Shown here in pieces: positions 16,661 through 25,383 of a stretch of DNA of 36,173 nt. A model generated the notes under the pieces. That model was not told the DNA's origin and ran no database searches. It worked only from the letters and a program-made list of their open reading frames with translations. Location: NCBI GenBank assembly GCA_025359265.1, contig JANYHB010000067.1:1-36173 (forward strand). Reading direction: 5' to 3'. How positions within the stretch are numbered: position 1 is the first letter of the stretch; the number at the start of each line of letters is the position of its first letter. The stretch is from Hyphomicrobiales bacterium. Lineage in GTDB: Bacteria > Pseudomonadota > Alphaproteobacteria > Rhizobiales > Aestuariivirgaceae. A program made the translations under genes and the position numbers.

Positions 16661-17587
16661 GCGCTTCGCGTGGCGTGCACTGCCTGCCGGAACAAATTAT
16701 CATTACCAATGGCGCGCAATCGGCTTTTGATCTGCTGGCCCTTCTGTTGACCGACCCGGGTGATCCGGTGTGGATGGAAGAGCCGGGTTATTATGGCGCG
16801 CGCGCGGCCTTCATGAGCGCGGGCGCAAAGTTGATGCCCCTGCGGGTTGACGCCAAGGGTTGGAATTTTGATCTGCCAAAGGCCCAGCCCAAGGCCATCT
16901 TTGTAACCCCGTCGTGTCAACACCCGATGGGCGTGACCATGAGTATGGAACAACGCATCAATCTCGTTCAGATGGCAGACAAGTGGAATGCGTGGATCAT
17001 CGAGGATGACTATGACAGTGAGTATCGTTTCCAGGGGTCAGCCCATCCCGGCGCTCCAAGGCATCGCCACTGCTTCACGCGTGGCTTTTGTTGGCACCTT
17101 TGCCAAAATCCTGTTTCCCGCCATGCGACTTGGCTACATGGTTGTGCCGATGGCCCTGCGGGAAAATTTTTCTGCGGCATTGAGTGCCACTGGCCAATTC
17201 GCCCCCCTTATCACCCAAGCAGCGCTGGCGGATTTTATCAATGAGGGCCACCTGTCGCGGCATTTGCGGCGAATGCGCAGAATCTACGCCGAGAGACGCC
17301 GCCGATTCATCGAACAGTTTGATTTGCATCTCGGAAAATGGCTGGCGCTGCAACGCGTCGATTCAGGAATTCAGCTCGTTGGGGTTTTTCATGCACCGCG
17401 CGATGATCAGAAAATTGCGGCCCGTGCCGCAAAGAGTAACGTCAACGTCTCGCCACTTTCGATGCAATATCACAGCCGAAAATCGCCGCGTGGTTTATTG
17501 TTTGGCTTCGCCGCCGCTGACGAAAAGGTGACGGGATTGGCGATGCAACGCTTGGCGCGGGTACTTGCCGAACACGAAAAAGCCTGA
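16660..17587 (+). pseudogene. MocR-type regulator (GntR-aminotransferase fusion), headless and frameshifted
   Basis: The sequence matches the aminotransferase-like domain of MocR/PdxR regulators. It runs from [22 protein letters not shown] through MEEPGYYGARAAF and IIEDDYDSEYRF; in the other frame PALQGI continues to GTFAKILFPAMRLGYMVVP with the PLP lysine. The winged helix and about 170 N-terminal residues are gone. A one-base gain in the GGGG run at 17034-17037 shifts the frame; removing one G restores RFQGQPIPALQG. Such regulators usually number about 480 residues. Positions 17588-17749 downstream show no gene. Confidence 0.82.
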
Positions 17588-17749
17588 GTGGGCGCCAGCC
17601 TGGCCACTCTGATGAAGTGGCAGACCCTCTTCGTCGCGGCATCAGCAATAGTTTCCGCTGCAAAAACCGTGTGACAATCACATCCATTGTGCCTGTCTGA
17701 AGTCGTGTTAGCGTAGCTGGCGAAACATCATTTTGGGGAATGTTCAGTT

Positions 17750-19090
17750 ATGGCCATGTGGATCAAAGCGCCACTTGCAATTTTATCGGATGAGGCAAGT
17801 GGTGGCCTGGTGGTTGAAGGCGGCAAGATTGTCGAGCTGGTTCCCGCCGGGCACCAGCCACGTTCTGGCTACACGGAAGTGTTTGACGCCAGCCGACACG
17901 TTATTTTGCCGGGGCTGATCAACACGCATCATCATTTTTTCCAAACGTTGAGCCGCGCCCATCCTGGCGGGCGCGACCAACAACTTTTTCCCTGGCTGGC
18001 GAATTTTTTTCCATATTGGAGCCGCTTGGATAGCGGCATGTTTCGCTTGAGCGCCAGATTGGCCTTGGCTGAGTTGCTTCTCTCTGGCTGCACCACTGCG
18101 ATGGATCATAACTATATTGTTTACCAAGGCATCGAAAACGCCACCGATATAGAAGTGCAAGAGGCCCAGGCCATCGGCATTCGGGCCACCATTACACGTG
18201 GCTCCATGTCACTATCGAAGAAGGATGGCATGGTGCCCGAAGACCGCATGGTGCAGGACGAGGACACCATCCTTGCCGATTGTGAGCGCGTGCTTTCCAA
18301 ATACCATGACCGTTCCGATGGAGCGATGACGCAAATCGCCCTGGCCCCTTGCGCACCCATGAGCGTATCTCGCGATTTGATGCGCAAGACGGCCCTTCTG
18401 GCCGAGAAACATGATTGCAGGCTGCACACCCATTTGGCGGAAACCAAAGACGAAGAGGTTTTCTGCCAGGAAGTTTTTGGCTATCGGCCCGTGGATTGGC
18501 TGGCGGATTGCAACTGGCTGCAGCCGCGTGTTTGGCTGGCGCATGGCATCCATTTCAACGACGATGATTGCGCCAGGCTGGGCCGGCATGGCGTTGGCAT
18601 TTGTCATTGCCCAACCTCCAATGCCGTTCTGGCCTCAGGTTTCTGTCGGACGCTTGATCTTGAAGCGGCGGGAAGCCCGGTGGGCTTGGGTGTGGATGGT
18701 TCAGCCTCCAATGACGCCTCTAATATGATGGAAGAAGCGCGGCATGCTCTGATGGTCAATCGCCTGGGCTATGAGAGCACTGAACGCATCACGCACCGCG
18801 ACGTGTTGCGGTGGGCCACCAAGGGCTCGGCCCGTTGTCTGGGCCGTGACGATATTGGCGAAATTGCCTTGGGCAAACAGGCCGATCTGGCGATGTTTAC
18901 ACTCAATGAGTTTCGTTTTTCTGGCAACCATGATCCCTTGGCAGCCCTTATTCATTGCGGGGCCAACCGTGCTGACCGCGTTATGGTTGCCGGTCAATGG
19001 CGCGTGCTGGATGGGCGGGTGGTGGGCTTGGACCAAGAAAAATTGATTGCCGAACATTCGGCGGCTGCGCTTCGGCTTTTTGCATCATGA
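17750..19090 (+). CDS. amidohydrolase, 8-oxoguanine deaminase-like
   Basis: A 446-residue metal-dependent hydrolase of the AtzA/TrzN/8-oxoguanine deaminase group. Metal and catalytic residues are visible: NTHHHFFQ near residue 59, HTHLAETKDEE near 225, LAHGIHF near 263 and GLGVDGSASND near 312. The cytosolic 8-oxoguanine deaminases (EC 3.5.4.32) share the HHHFFQTLSRA pattern, which is why that subfamily is preferred; related deaminases of guanine or triazines remain possible. ATG 17750 follows GGGGAA at 17735-17740. Its stop overlaps the start of a broken oxygenase gene, so it once headed a purine-type operon. Confidence 0.85.
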   Translation: MAMWIKAPLAILSDEASGGLVVEGGKIVELVPAGHQPRSGYTEVFDASRHVILPGLINTHHHFFQTLSRAHPGGRDQQLFPWLANFFPYWSRLDSGMFRLSARLALAELLLSGCTTAMDHNYIVYQGIENATDIEVQEAQAIGIRATITRGSMSLSKKDGMVPEDRMVQDEDTILADCERVLSKYHDRSDGAMTQIALAPCAPMSVSRDLMRKTALLAEKHDCRLHTHLAETKDEEVFCQEVFGYRPVDWLADCNWLQPRVWLAHGIHFNDDDCARLGRHGVGICHCPTSNAVLASGFCRTLDLEAAGSPVGLGVDGSASNDASNMMEEARHALMVNRLGYESTERITHRDVLRWATKGSARCLGRDDIGEIALGKQADLAMFTLNEFRFSGNHDPLAALIHCGANRADRVMVAGQWRVLDGRVVGLDQEKLIAEHSAAALRLFAS

Positions 19091-19213
19091 CGCAAGACCA
19101 TTCCCATCATCGACATCGCGCCACTTTTGCAGGGCAACTTTGCCTCTGTTGCACAGGAAATCAGAGCCGCTTGTCGAGGCACCGGATTTTTTTACCAGAA
19201 GGATAACTATTGA
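19087..19213 (+). pseudogene. N-terminal remnant of a 2-oxoglutarate/Fe(II) oxygenase (isopenicillin N synthase-like)
   Basis: ATG 19087 overlaps the amidohydrolase stop (ATGA). After four codons (MTQD) the frame slips by one base. The correct frame then reads IPIIDIAPLLQGNFASVAQE, followed by a helix with AACRGTGFFY. This is the standard start of IPNS-like oxygenases. It ends in a TGA at 19211-19213. About 40 of the usual 320-340 residues remain and the iron-binding HxD...H residues are absent, so it is not functional. Confidence 0.65.
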
Positions 19214-19473
19214 ATTACAAGGATAAATCATTCTCCATTGTACCGATGATGGAAAGGGAAGACAATCTAAGTAAAACAATGGGTTAGAAGGCGATGTGCG
19301 CTACGTGTGCAGTACGAGGCGGAAAGCGGCGTGATCTGGAACGTATTATTCACGCGAACAACTCAAACAATCTGTTCGAACTTGTTAGTTGTTTCGCCGG
19401 TTTTTCTAGAGCTGCATGCGATGTCGTCGCAATTTTTGGATCGGCAAAGCTGAAAGCACGTTAATGATCGAGC
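19214..19473. other. 260-bp stretch without a recognisable gene
   Basis: This lies between the broken oxygenase and the inositol cluster. One 56-codon frame (ATG 19294 to TAA 19462-19464) is open on the plus strand, but it has no recognisable motif and no clear ribosome site. No tRNA, terminator or IS end was seen. It is probably a junction where the oxygenase gene was cut off. Confidence 0.4.
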
Positions 19474-20310
19474 CTAAGGATACGAGTTATAGAGGTCGCG
19501 CATAATTTGCATTGTAGACTGGCGCAGGGCAGGCATAGTAGAAGTGAGCAGTGCTATTCGGTCAAACTCGCCTGGTTGTTGGCTAACTGTTCGGCGTAGC
19601 GCTGTGCCAAATGCCATCCGCAATTCCGTTCCAATATTGAATTTTTTCACGCGGGTTTGACGTGCTAAGATTTGGCGCATTTCCACAGGAATTCCGCTGC
19701 CACCGTGCAACACTAATGGAACGCGCGTAACGGCTTCAATAGAGCGAAATGCTGTAAAGTCTATTTCTGCGGTTTGCTCGGTTTGCAGGTGCAGATTGCC
19801 AATGGAGATTGCAAGCGCGTCAATCCCCGTCTGCTGTTCAAATGTTGCGGCATCAGCTGCTGTTGTGTGCTGCGAATTTGTGCCGTTGGCATATCCAACA
19901 ACGCCAACTTCACCTTCGACCGAGACGCCAAACGATTTTGCCAGAGCAACCACCTGCGCGGTGAGAACAATGTTCGCCTGGAGTTCCAGCATAGAGCCAT
20001 CAATCATCACGGAGGTGAAGCCATGCTCAATGCCTTCGCGGCACTCTTCAACAGTGCGGGCGTGATCGATGTGGCACACCACGGGTACACTTGCGTGCTC
20101 GGCCAAGTGACGGAACATCTTTCCAAGAACGGGAACTGGCGTGTGTTTTCGGCATCCGGGGCCAGCTTGTAGAATGACGGGTAGTTTGGCTTCCTCTGCC
20201 GCCTCAACATACGCCTTTGCATCTTCCCAACCTAACACCACAAGTCCGGCTACCGCATATTTTCCGGCAATTGCGGGCAGTAAGACATCGTTGAGGTTGG
20301 CGACCGTCAT
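19474..20310 (-). CDS. iolJ: class II aldolase of the FbaA/GatY/IolJ family
   Basis: Zn-dependent class II aldolase, 278 residues. Zinc ligands and active-site motifs are visible: CHIDHART near residue 83, GEVGVVG near 133, an IGNLH His near 170 and LHGGSGIP near 200. In inositol degradation IolJ splits 2-deoxy-5-keto-gluconate-6-P into DHAP and malonate semialdehyde. Position as third gene after iolC and iolB supports that assignment; a tagatose- or fructose-bisphosphate aldolase is the alternative. ATG 20310 overlaps the iolB stop (ATGA), indicating translational coupling. Confidence 0.75.
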   Translation of the reverse strand: MTVANLNDVLLPAIAGKYAVAGLVVLGWEDAKAYVEAAEEAKLPVILQAGPGCRKHTPVPVLGKMFRHLAEHASVPVVCHIDHARTVEECREGIEHGFTSVMIDGSMLELQANIVLTAQVVALAKSFGVSVEGEVGVVGYANGTNSQHTTAADAATFEQQTGIDALAISIGNLHLQTEQTAEIDFTAFRSIEAVTRVPLVLHGGSGIPVEMRQILARQTRVKKFNIGTELRMAFGTALRRTVSQQPGEFDRIALLTSTMPALRQSTMQIMRDLYNSYP

Positions 20311-21149
20311 TTAAACTTTGCGATCATGTCTTTGATTCCCGGGATGGTTTCGATCTGATAGGCATGTGTTGGCTGGAAAAACTGTACGAGTGAGCGCTGG
20401 CTCAAACCGCCCAGAATGGTGAAGTAATACATTTCATAGCCGGGTGCTGCGACGCAAGGGTGATAACCCTTTTCAAGTACGACTGTAGAACCATCTAGGA
20501 GGTGATAAGCGTCGCCCACTTTACCATCTTCCTTTTGCACCAGTTGCAAACCAAAGCCATGATTGGGGCGAAAGCGAAAATTGTAAGATTCGTCATGACG
20601 CGTTTCGATGGGCAATCTGTCTGTGTCATGTTTATGTGGCGGAAAGCCCGACCAACCCCCTTGGCCAACCGTAAATAATTCAGACACCAAAAGCCTCCCC
20701 ACACGGCCATGATATTTGATCCCTAGAATATGTTTAATCTTGCGGTGGGTCTTTGTGTCGTCAGAGCCATATTGAATTCTATCAATATCGGCGGCACGCA
20801 CCGCGAACGGTGCAAGCTCGCCGTCGTAGCGGGCACCTGCAACAAATACTTCAGCCTGCGCAGAGGTGCATATCAACCGAACCTTTGCTCCAGAAGGCGC
20901 GTAAACGCCTTCAGGTTCCCCATCCCACACATCAACGCCGCGTTGCCCGATTGCAGCAAAGTGTTCGCCCTCAACTTCAATATCGAGTGTTCCAGTGGCA
21001 GGCACGATGCCGGTTTCATAACCCGGCACGTGATATTCGAATGATTGTCCGGCCACGAGTTTCACAATATTAAAATAATTGAGCGGAACCCTCGCATCGT
21101 CAAAATCGATGATGGGTTTGTTGTGGTTGTTGTGAGGTGGAATGTGCAT
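20307..21149 (-). CDS. iolB: 5-deoxy-glucuronate isomerase
   Basis: Bicupin isomerase, 280 residues, converting 5-deoxy-D-glucuronate to 2-deoxy-5-keto-D-gluconate in inositol catabolism. The hallmark metal region SGFPPHKHDTDRLP near residue 168, followed by an acidic ESYNFRF strand, is intact. GYHPCVAAPGYEMYYF near residue 235 supplies the second conserved block. ATG 21149 is preceded by AGGA inside the end of iolC, four bases after its stop. Product of the leftward iol operon. Confidence 0.92.
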   Translation of the reverse strand: MHIPPHNNHNKPIIDFDDARVPLNYFNIVKLVAGQSFEYHVPGYETGIVPATGTLDIEVEGEHFAAIGQRGVDVWDGEPEGVYAPSGAKVRLICTSAQAEVFVAGARYDGELAPFAVRAADIDRIQYGSDDTKTHRKIKHILGIKYHGRVGRLLVSELFTVGQGGWSGFPPHKHDTDRLPIETRHDESYNFRFRPNHGFGLQLVQKEDGKVGDAYHLLDGSTVVLEKGYHPCVAAPGYEMYYFTILGGLSQRSLVQFFQPTHAYQIETIPGIKDMIAKFK

Positions 21150-21153
21150 TGCT

Positions 21154-22122
21154 TCATTTTCCTAAATTATGTGGCTGCTGCATGATCCTTAAGACTTCAG
21201 CCGCATCCGGCATGGCTGGCGCGCAGCCCACACGGGTGACCACAATGGCGGCTGTCGCCGCACCACGGCGCACGGCCTCACGCAACGAATTACCTGCAAC
21301 AAGGCCGGAGATGGTGCCACCCATAAATGCATCGCCGGCACCTGTTGGTTTGAGTGCTGGCACCGGAAATACGGGGGTGTTGAAGTGGCCATTCGACGTA
21401 AAAGTTGTGCAGCCTTTTTCACCTTGCTTGTAAACCACAACACGTCCTGCTTGCTGTGATAATTCTTCCGCCAGTGCCAATCCGTTCTGCGCGCCCGCGA
21501 GCACGCCAAACTCCTGCTCATTTCCAACAATGAGGTCGCACATCCTTGCTGCTTCTGAACACACGGCTTGTGCTTCATCTTTGGAACGCCAAGAATAGGG
21601 GCGATAGTCAATGTCGATGATCAGCAGTAAACCCGCTGCTCGCGCCAGCCGCATGGCAACGAAAGTTGCGTTTCGCGAAGGTTCGTGCGCAAGCGCAGTA
21701 CCGGCGACGATGATTGCGCCAAAGGTGGAATAATCAATGTCTGAAACATCGGCCTCTGTGATGTGAAAATCCGCGGCGTCGTTGCGGTAGATCACCGACT
21801 GGCAATTTTCATTTCGTGTCTCGACAACCGCGAGGGAATTTCGCGCCTCGCCGTCGACGCTAATCACAAATTGCGTATCGATGCCGTAGGACGAAAGCGC
21901 CTTTAAGGTATAGCGGCCGATAGCATCATTCGACACCGCTGTGAGCAAAGCGGCCATGCAACCCTGCCGCGTCAACGCCACCGCAATGTTAGCTGCCGAA
22001 CCACCCAGAGCCGCCCTAAAGTTTTGAGCATCTTCAATTTGCGTGCCCGGTGGGTCAGCATATAAATCTAACCCTGCGCGACCTAAGACAAGAAAATTAT
22101 TCTTCTGCAATCGCTCAAACAT
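21154..22122 (-). CDS. iolC: 5-dehydro-2-deoxygluconokinase (PfkB family)
   Basis: PfkB-fold sugar kinase, 322 residues. Seen are the start LVLGRAGLDLYADPPGTQIEDA, typical of IolC, then GGSAANIAVAL, and the catalytic GAGDAFMGG near residue 260. It phosphorylates 2-deoxy-5-keto-gluconate before aldol cleavage. ATG 22122 is chosen because GGAAGAG sits just upstream; an ATG four codons earlier (22134) is also open. First gene of the leftward operon, 50 bp from the LacI-type palindrome. Confidence 0.9.
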   Translation of the reverse strand: MFERLQKNNFLVLGRAGLDLYADPPGTQIEDAQNFRAALGGSAANIAVALTRQGCMAALLTAVSNDAIGRYTLKALSSYGIDTQFVISVDGEARNSLAVVETRNENCQSVIYRNDAADFHITEADVSDIDYSTFGAIIVAGTALAHEPSRNATFVAMRLARAAGLLLIIDIDYRPYSWRSKDEAQAVCSEAARMCDLIVGNEQEFGVLAGAQNGLALAEELSQQAGRVVVYKQGEKGCTTFTSNGHFNTPVFPVPALKPTGAGDAFMGGTISGLVAGNSLREAVRRGAATAAIVVTRVGCAPAMPDAAEVLRIMQQPHNLGK

Positions 22123-22140
22123 ATACTCTTCCATCCGGTC

Positions 22141-22191
22141 TTGACGGTTCAGACTAGGTCGTGTCTATTCACTTTGCAAGCGCTTGCAAAG
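22141..22191 (+). promoter_or_regulatory. LacI-type operator and promoter between the divergent iol genes
   Basis: CTTTGCAAGCGCTTGCAAAG at 22172-22191 is a perfect 20-bp palindrome with the central CG step typical of LacI-family operators. On the plus strand TTGACG (22141-22146) is 17 bp from TCTATT (22164-22169), which puts the start point inside the palindrome. It lies 50 bp from the iolC ATG and 12 bp from the iolG-like GTG, so one repressor could control both directions. The LacI protein at 25380-26408 is the nearest candidate. Confidence 0.8.
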
Positions 22192-22203
22192 AAAGGCTCG
22201 ATC

Positions 22204-23307
22204 GTGACGCAAATTGGTGTGGGAATCGTGGGCGGGGGTTACATGGGTAAAGCTCATTCCGTTGCGATGGCGGGTGTGGGCGCGGTTTTTGACACGGCGC
22301 TTCGCCCGTCACTTGAAATGATCTGCGCAACAACTGATGAAGGAGCAGCCAATAAAGCGCGGCAATTTGGCTTCAAACGTTCGACTTCAGATTGGCGCGT
22401 ATTGGTTGATGACCCCGCCGTGCAAGCTATTGTTATTGCCAGCCCGCAGCACACGCACCATGACATCGCCTTAGCAGCCTTCTCGAGCGGTAAACACGTG
22501 CTGTGTGAGAAGCCATTGGGCCTCAGCCTTGATCAAAGCCGAAGCATGGTTGATGCAGCGGAAAAAAGTGGCTGTATTCATATGGTGGGCTTCAACTATA
22601 TCCGCACCCCGGCTACGCAGTTAGCAAGGCAAATTATTTCTCGTGGCGAAATTGGCGACATCACGTTTCTGCGGGCCGAACATACCGAAGACTTTCTGGC
22701 AGATGCGACCCTTCCAGGAGGCTGGCGCACGCAAGGACGCGCCAATGGCAATATGGGCGATTTGGCACCTCATATTATCAACGCCGCACTGGCGCTGGCT
22801 GGAACTATCACTTCGCTGGTGGCAGACATTGCAACCATACATAAGAGCCGGGGCGGCGTTGAAGTGAGCAATGATGACCAAAGCGCCATCATGTGCCGCT
22901 TTGCCAATGGTGCAATGGGGCAACTTTTCATCAGCCGCATCGCCACGGGTCGAAAGATGGGATATGCCTATGAAATGTATGGAACCAAGGGATCGATCCG
23001 CTTTGATCAAGAGGACCAGAATGCACTCTGGCTTTACAGTGCTGAAGGGCCGCCGGCGCGGCGCGGCTTTACGAAAATTCTCACTGGCCCTTTGCACCCA
23101 GACTACGAAGCATTTTGCTTGGGGGCCGGTCATGGCACTGGCTATCAAGACCAGATCATCATTGAGGCGCGGGATTTTTTGCAGGCCATTCATGAAGGAA
23201 AGCCAAAGTGGCCGACCTTCCGTGACGGAATGTTGGTCAACCAGATTATTGAGGCTGGATGGCAGTCACATGAACGACGCTGCTGGATAGACATAACAGA
23301 TTCATAA
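22204..23307 (+). CDS. Gfo/Idh/MocA-family dehydrogenase, inositol 2-dehydrogenase (IolG)-like
   Basis: A 367-residue NAD-dependent oxidoreductase. It has Rossmann motif IVGGGYMGKAHS, CEKPLG near residue 100, and a C-terminal substrate domain with MGDLAPHIINAAL, which contributes the catalytic His. GTG 22204 is preferred: it has GAAAGG at 22191-22196 and gives the family N-terminus, whereas an ATG-type start at 22141 would read through the operator. In this setting the expected reaction is oxidation of myo-inositol or a related inositol to the inosose, but the family covers many sugars. Confidence 0.82.
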   Translation: MTQIGVGIVGGGYMGKAHSVAMAGVGAVFDTALRPSLEMICATTDEGAANKARQFGFKRSTSDWRVLVDDPAVQAIVIASPQHTHHDIALAAFSSGKHVLCEKPLGLSLDQSRSMVDAAEKSGCIHMVGFNYIRTPATQLARQIISRGEIGDITFLRAEHTEDFLADATLPGGWRTQGRANGNMGDLAPHIINAALALAGTITSLVADIATIHKSRGGVEVSNDDQSAIMCRFANGAMGQLFISRIATGRKMGYAYEMYGTKGSIRFDQEDQNALWLYSAEGPPARRGFTKILTGPLHPDYEAFCLGAGHGTGYQDQIIIEARDFLQAIHEGKPKWPTFRDGMLVNQIIEAGWQSHERRCWIDITDS

Positions 23308-23316
23308 GAGTGCGAA

Positions 23317-24207
23317 ATGACGATAAAATTTGGAAATGCGCCCTGTTCTTGGGGTGTTGAATTTGCTGACGACCCACGCAATCCCTCATGGCAGCGCGTG
23401 CTCGATGAATGCAAGGCCGCAGGGTATGACGGCATAGAACTTGGCCCCATTGGATTCATGCCGGAGGACCCTACGGTCTTAGGCGATGTACTTGCTGCAC
23501 GTAACTTGCAGTTGATTGGTGGTGTGGTGTTCAGGCCATTTCACGATGCAAACAAATGGGACGAAGTGAAAGATGGCGCATTGCGCACCTGCAAGTCTCT
23601 CGTTGCCCATGGTGCCAAACATCTGGTGCTAATCGACTCCATTTCGCCGCTTCGGGCGCCGGCAGCCGGAAGGCCAGACGAAGCGGTACAGTTATCCGAA
23701 ACGGAATGGCATGGCTTTGTCAGCAGGTTTCGTGACATTGCGAAAATGGGGACAGAAGACTTTGGCTTGACTGTTTCGCTGCATCCCCATGCTGCGGGCT
23801 TCATGGACTTTGAATCCGAGATCGAACGCTTGCTGGCTCAAGTTGATGATAAGTTGCTCAAGCTGTGCCTTGATACGGGTCATTCGCACTACGCAGGTTT
23901 TGATCCAGTTGCCTTTATGAAACGCCACCGCGAGCGGTTGGCCTATGTTCATTTCAAGGATATTGACCCTAAAGTGAGGGCCGATGTCATTGCCAAGCGC
24001 ACTGATTTTTATAAAGCCTGCGGGCAGGGAATTTTTTGCAACCTCGGCAAGGGCATGACAGATTTCAAAGCCGTGCGACAACTATTGCTCGATACTGATT
24101 ATAATGGGTGGTGCACGATCGAACAAGATTGCGATCCCGCAGGAACGACAAGCCCGGTAGGTGACGCAAGCGCCAATCGGCAGTATTTACGTTCAATAAA
24201 TTTCTGA
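23317..24207 (+). CDS. iolE: TIM-barrel inosose dehydratase-like protein (IolE family)
   Basis: A 296-residue xylose-isomerase-like TIM barrel. The opening GNAPCSWGVEFADDP and the GYDGIELGPIGFMP segment match IolE-type 2-keto-myo-inositol dehydratases. Metal-ligand candidates are Glu in IELG, Asp in CLDTGHSHYAG, His in YVHFKDID and Glu in CTIEQD near the C-terminus. It lies nine bases after the iolG-like gene and is expected to dehydrate the inosose that gene's product forms. Other sugar isomerases share the fold. Confidence 0.78.
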   Translation: MTIKFGNAPCSWGVEFADDPRNPSWQRVLDECKAAGYDGIELGPIGFMPEDPTVLGDVLAARNLQLIGGVVFRPFHDANKWDEVKDGALRTCKSLVAHGAKHLVLIDSISPLRAPAAGRPDEAVQLSETEWHGFVSRFRDIAKMGTEDFGLTVSLHPHAAGFMDFESEIERLLAQVDDKLLKLCLDTGHSHYAGFDPVAFMKRHRERLAYVHFKDIDPKVRADVIAKRTDFYKACGQGIFCNLGKGMTDFKAVRQLLLDTDYNGWCTIEQDCDPAGTTSPVGDASANRQYLRSINF

Positions 24208-24222
24208 TTTCTGGAGCAACCT

Positions 24223-25383
24223 ATGACACGTCTATTTTGGGGCATGACTGGCGGTGGTGAGGGCAGCCAGATTGGGCCCGTGCACCGCATTAGTTCTGCA
24301 TTGGATGCGCAATTTGAATTGAAAGCCGGTGCGCTTGATGTTGACCCCGTGAAGGGCCGCGATTTTGCTAAACGCCTCGGCATTGCTGATGACCGTGCCT
24401 ATGGTAATTGGCAAGAGATGTTGGCTGGCGAAAAAAATCGCAAGGACCGGATTGACCTTGTGACCGTGGCAACACCCAACTCAACGCATTATGCGATTAC
24501 CAAAGCCTTCCTTGAGGCAGGCATTCATGTGTTGTGCGAAAAGCCGATGACAGTGACGGTGCAGGAAGCCGAAGATATTGCCGCGATCGCCAAGCGCACG
24601 GGAAACATCTGTGCAGTGAACTATGGATATACAGGTTACTCTTTAGTGCGACACATGCGAGCCATGGTGGCGCGCGGTGATTTGGGCAAAGTCAGGCTGA
24701 TTTTGGTTGAATTCTCCCACGGCTTCCATGCCGATGCCGCAGATGCGGAAAATCCACGCATGCGCTGGCGCTATGATCCACTGCAGGCTGGCATTTCAGG
24801 GCAATTTGCCGATTGCGGCATTCATGCTTTGCACATGGCAAGTTTTATATCCGGCCAGAACGCGCGCGAACTCTCGGCTGATTTTGTTTCTGCCATTGCC
24901 AGCCGCCAGTTGGAAGATGATGCGATGGTCAATGTTCGCATGGATGGGGGCACCACGGTGCGCGTGTGGACCAGTTCGGTTGCTATCGGCAGTTTTCATG
25001 GCTTTAATATTCGTGTCTTCGGTGAAAAGGGTGGATTGCGTTGGGCCCAACAGTGGCCTGACCAATTATATTGGACACCGCTAAATGGCCGCACCGAAAC
25101 GATTGAACGTGGCAACGCAAACCTTTCGCCAGAAGCTGAGCGCGCCACGCGCATCGCCACGGGGCATTCCGAGGGCATGCTCGTTGCGTTTGCAAACATT
25201 TATGCTGATATTGCCGAGGCAATTACTGCAAGCCGATCGGGCAGAGCTATCAATCCACACGCCGCATATTTTCCAACTGCAGTTGATGGACTGCGCTCAA
25301 TTGCGGCCATCAAAGCCTCGGTAGAATCGGCAAAAGCGAAAGGCGCATGGACGGATGCACGGCCACCGAGTTTGCGCGGCTAG
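24223..25383 (+). CDS. second Gfo/Idh/MocA-family oxidoreductase
   Basis: A 386-residue protein with CEKPMT near residue 107. Its N-terminus TRLFWGMTGGGEGSQIGPVHR is a glycine-rich variant of the Rossmann loop seen in a distinct subfamily. The substrate domain shows GQFADCGIHALHMASF. A ribosome site GGAG precedes ATG 24223. Possible jobs are dehydrogenation of another inositol stereoisomer, for example scyllo- or D-chiro-inositol, or an inosose reductase. Its stop overlaps the stop of the convergent LacI gene. Confidence 0.82.
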   Translation: MTRLFWGMTGGGEGSQIGPVHRISSALDAQFELKAGALDVDPVKGRDFAKRLGIADDRAYGNWQEMLAGEKNRKDRIDLVTVATPNSTHYAITKAFLEAGIHVLCEKPMTVTVQEAEDIAAIAKRTGNICAVNYGYTGYSLVRHMRAMVARGDLGKVRLILVEFSHGFHADAADAENPRMRWRYDPLQAGISGQFADCGIHALHMASFISGQNARELSADFVSAIASRQLEDDAMVNVRMDGGTTVRVWTSSVAIGSFHGFNIRVFGEKGGLRWAQQWPDQLYWTPLNGRTETIERGNANLSPEAERATRIATGHSEGMLVAFANIYADIAEAITASRSGRAINPHAAYFPTAVDGLRSIAAIKASVESAKAKGAWTDARPPSLRG

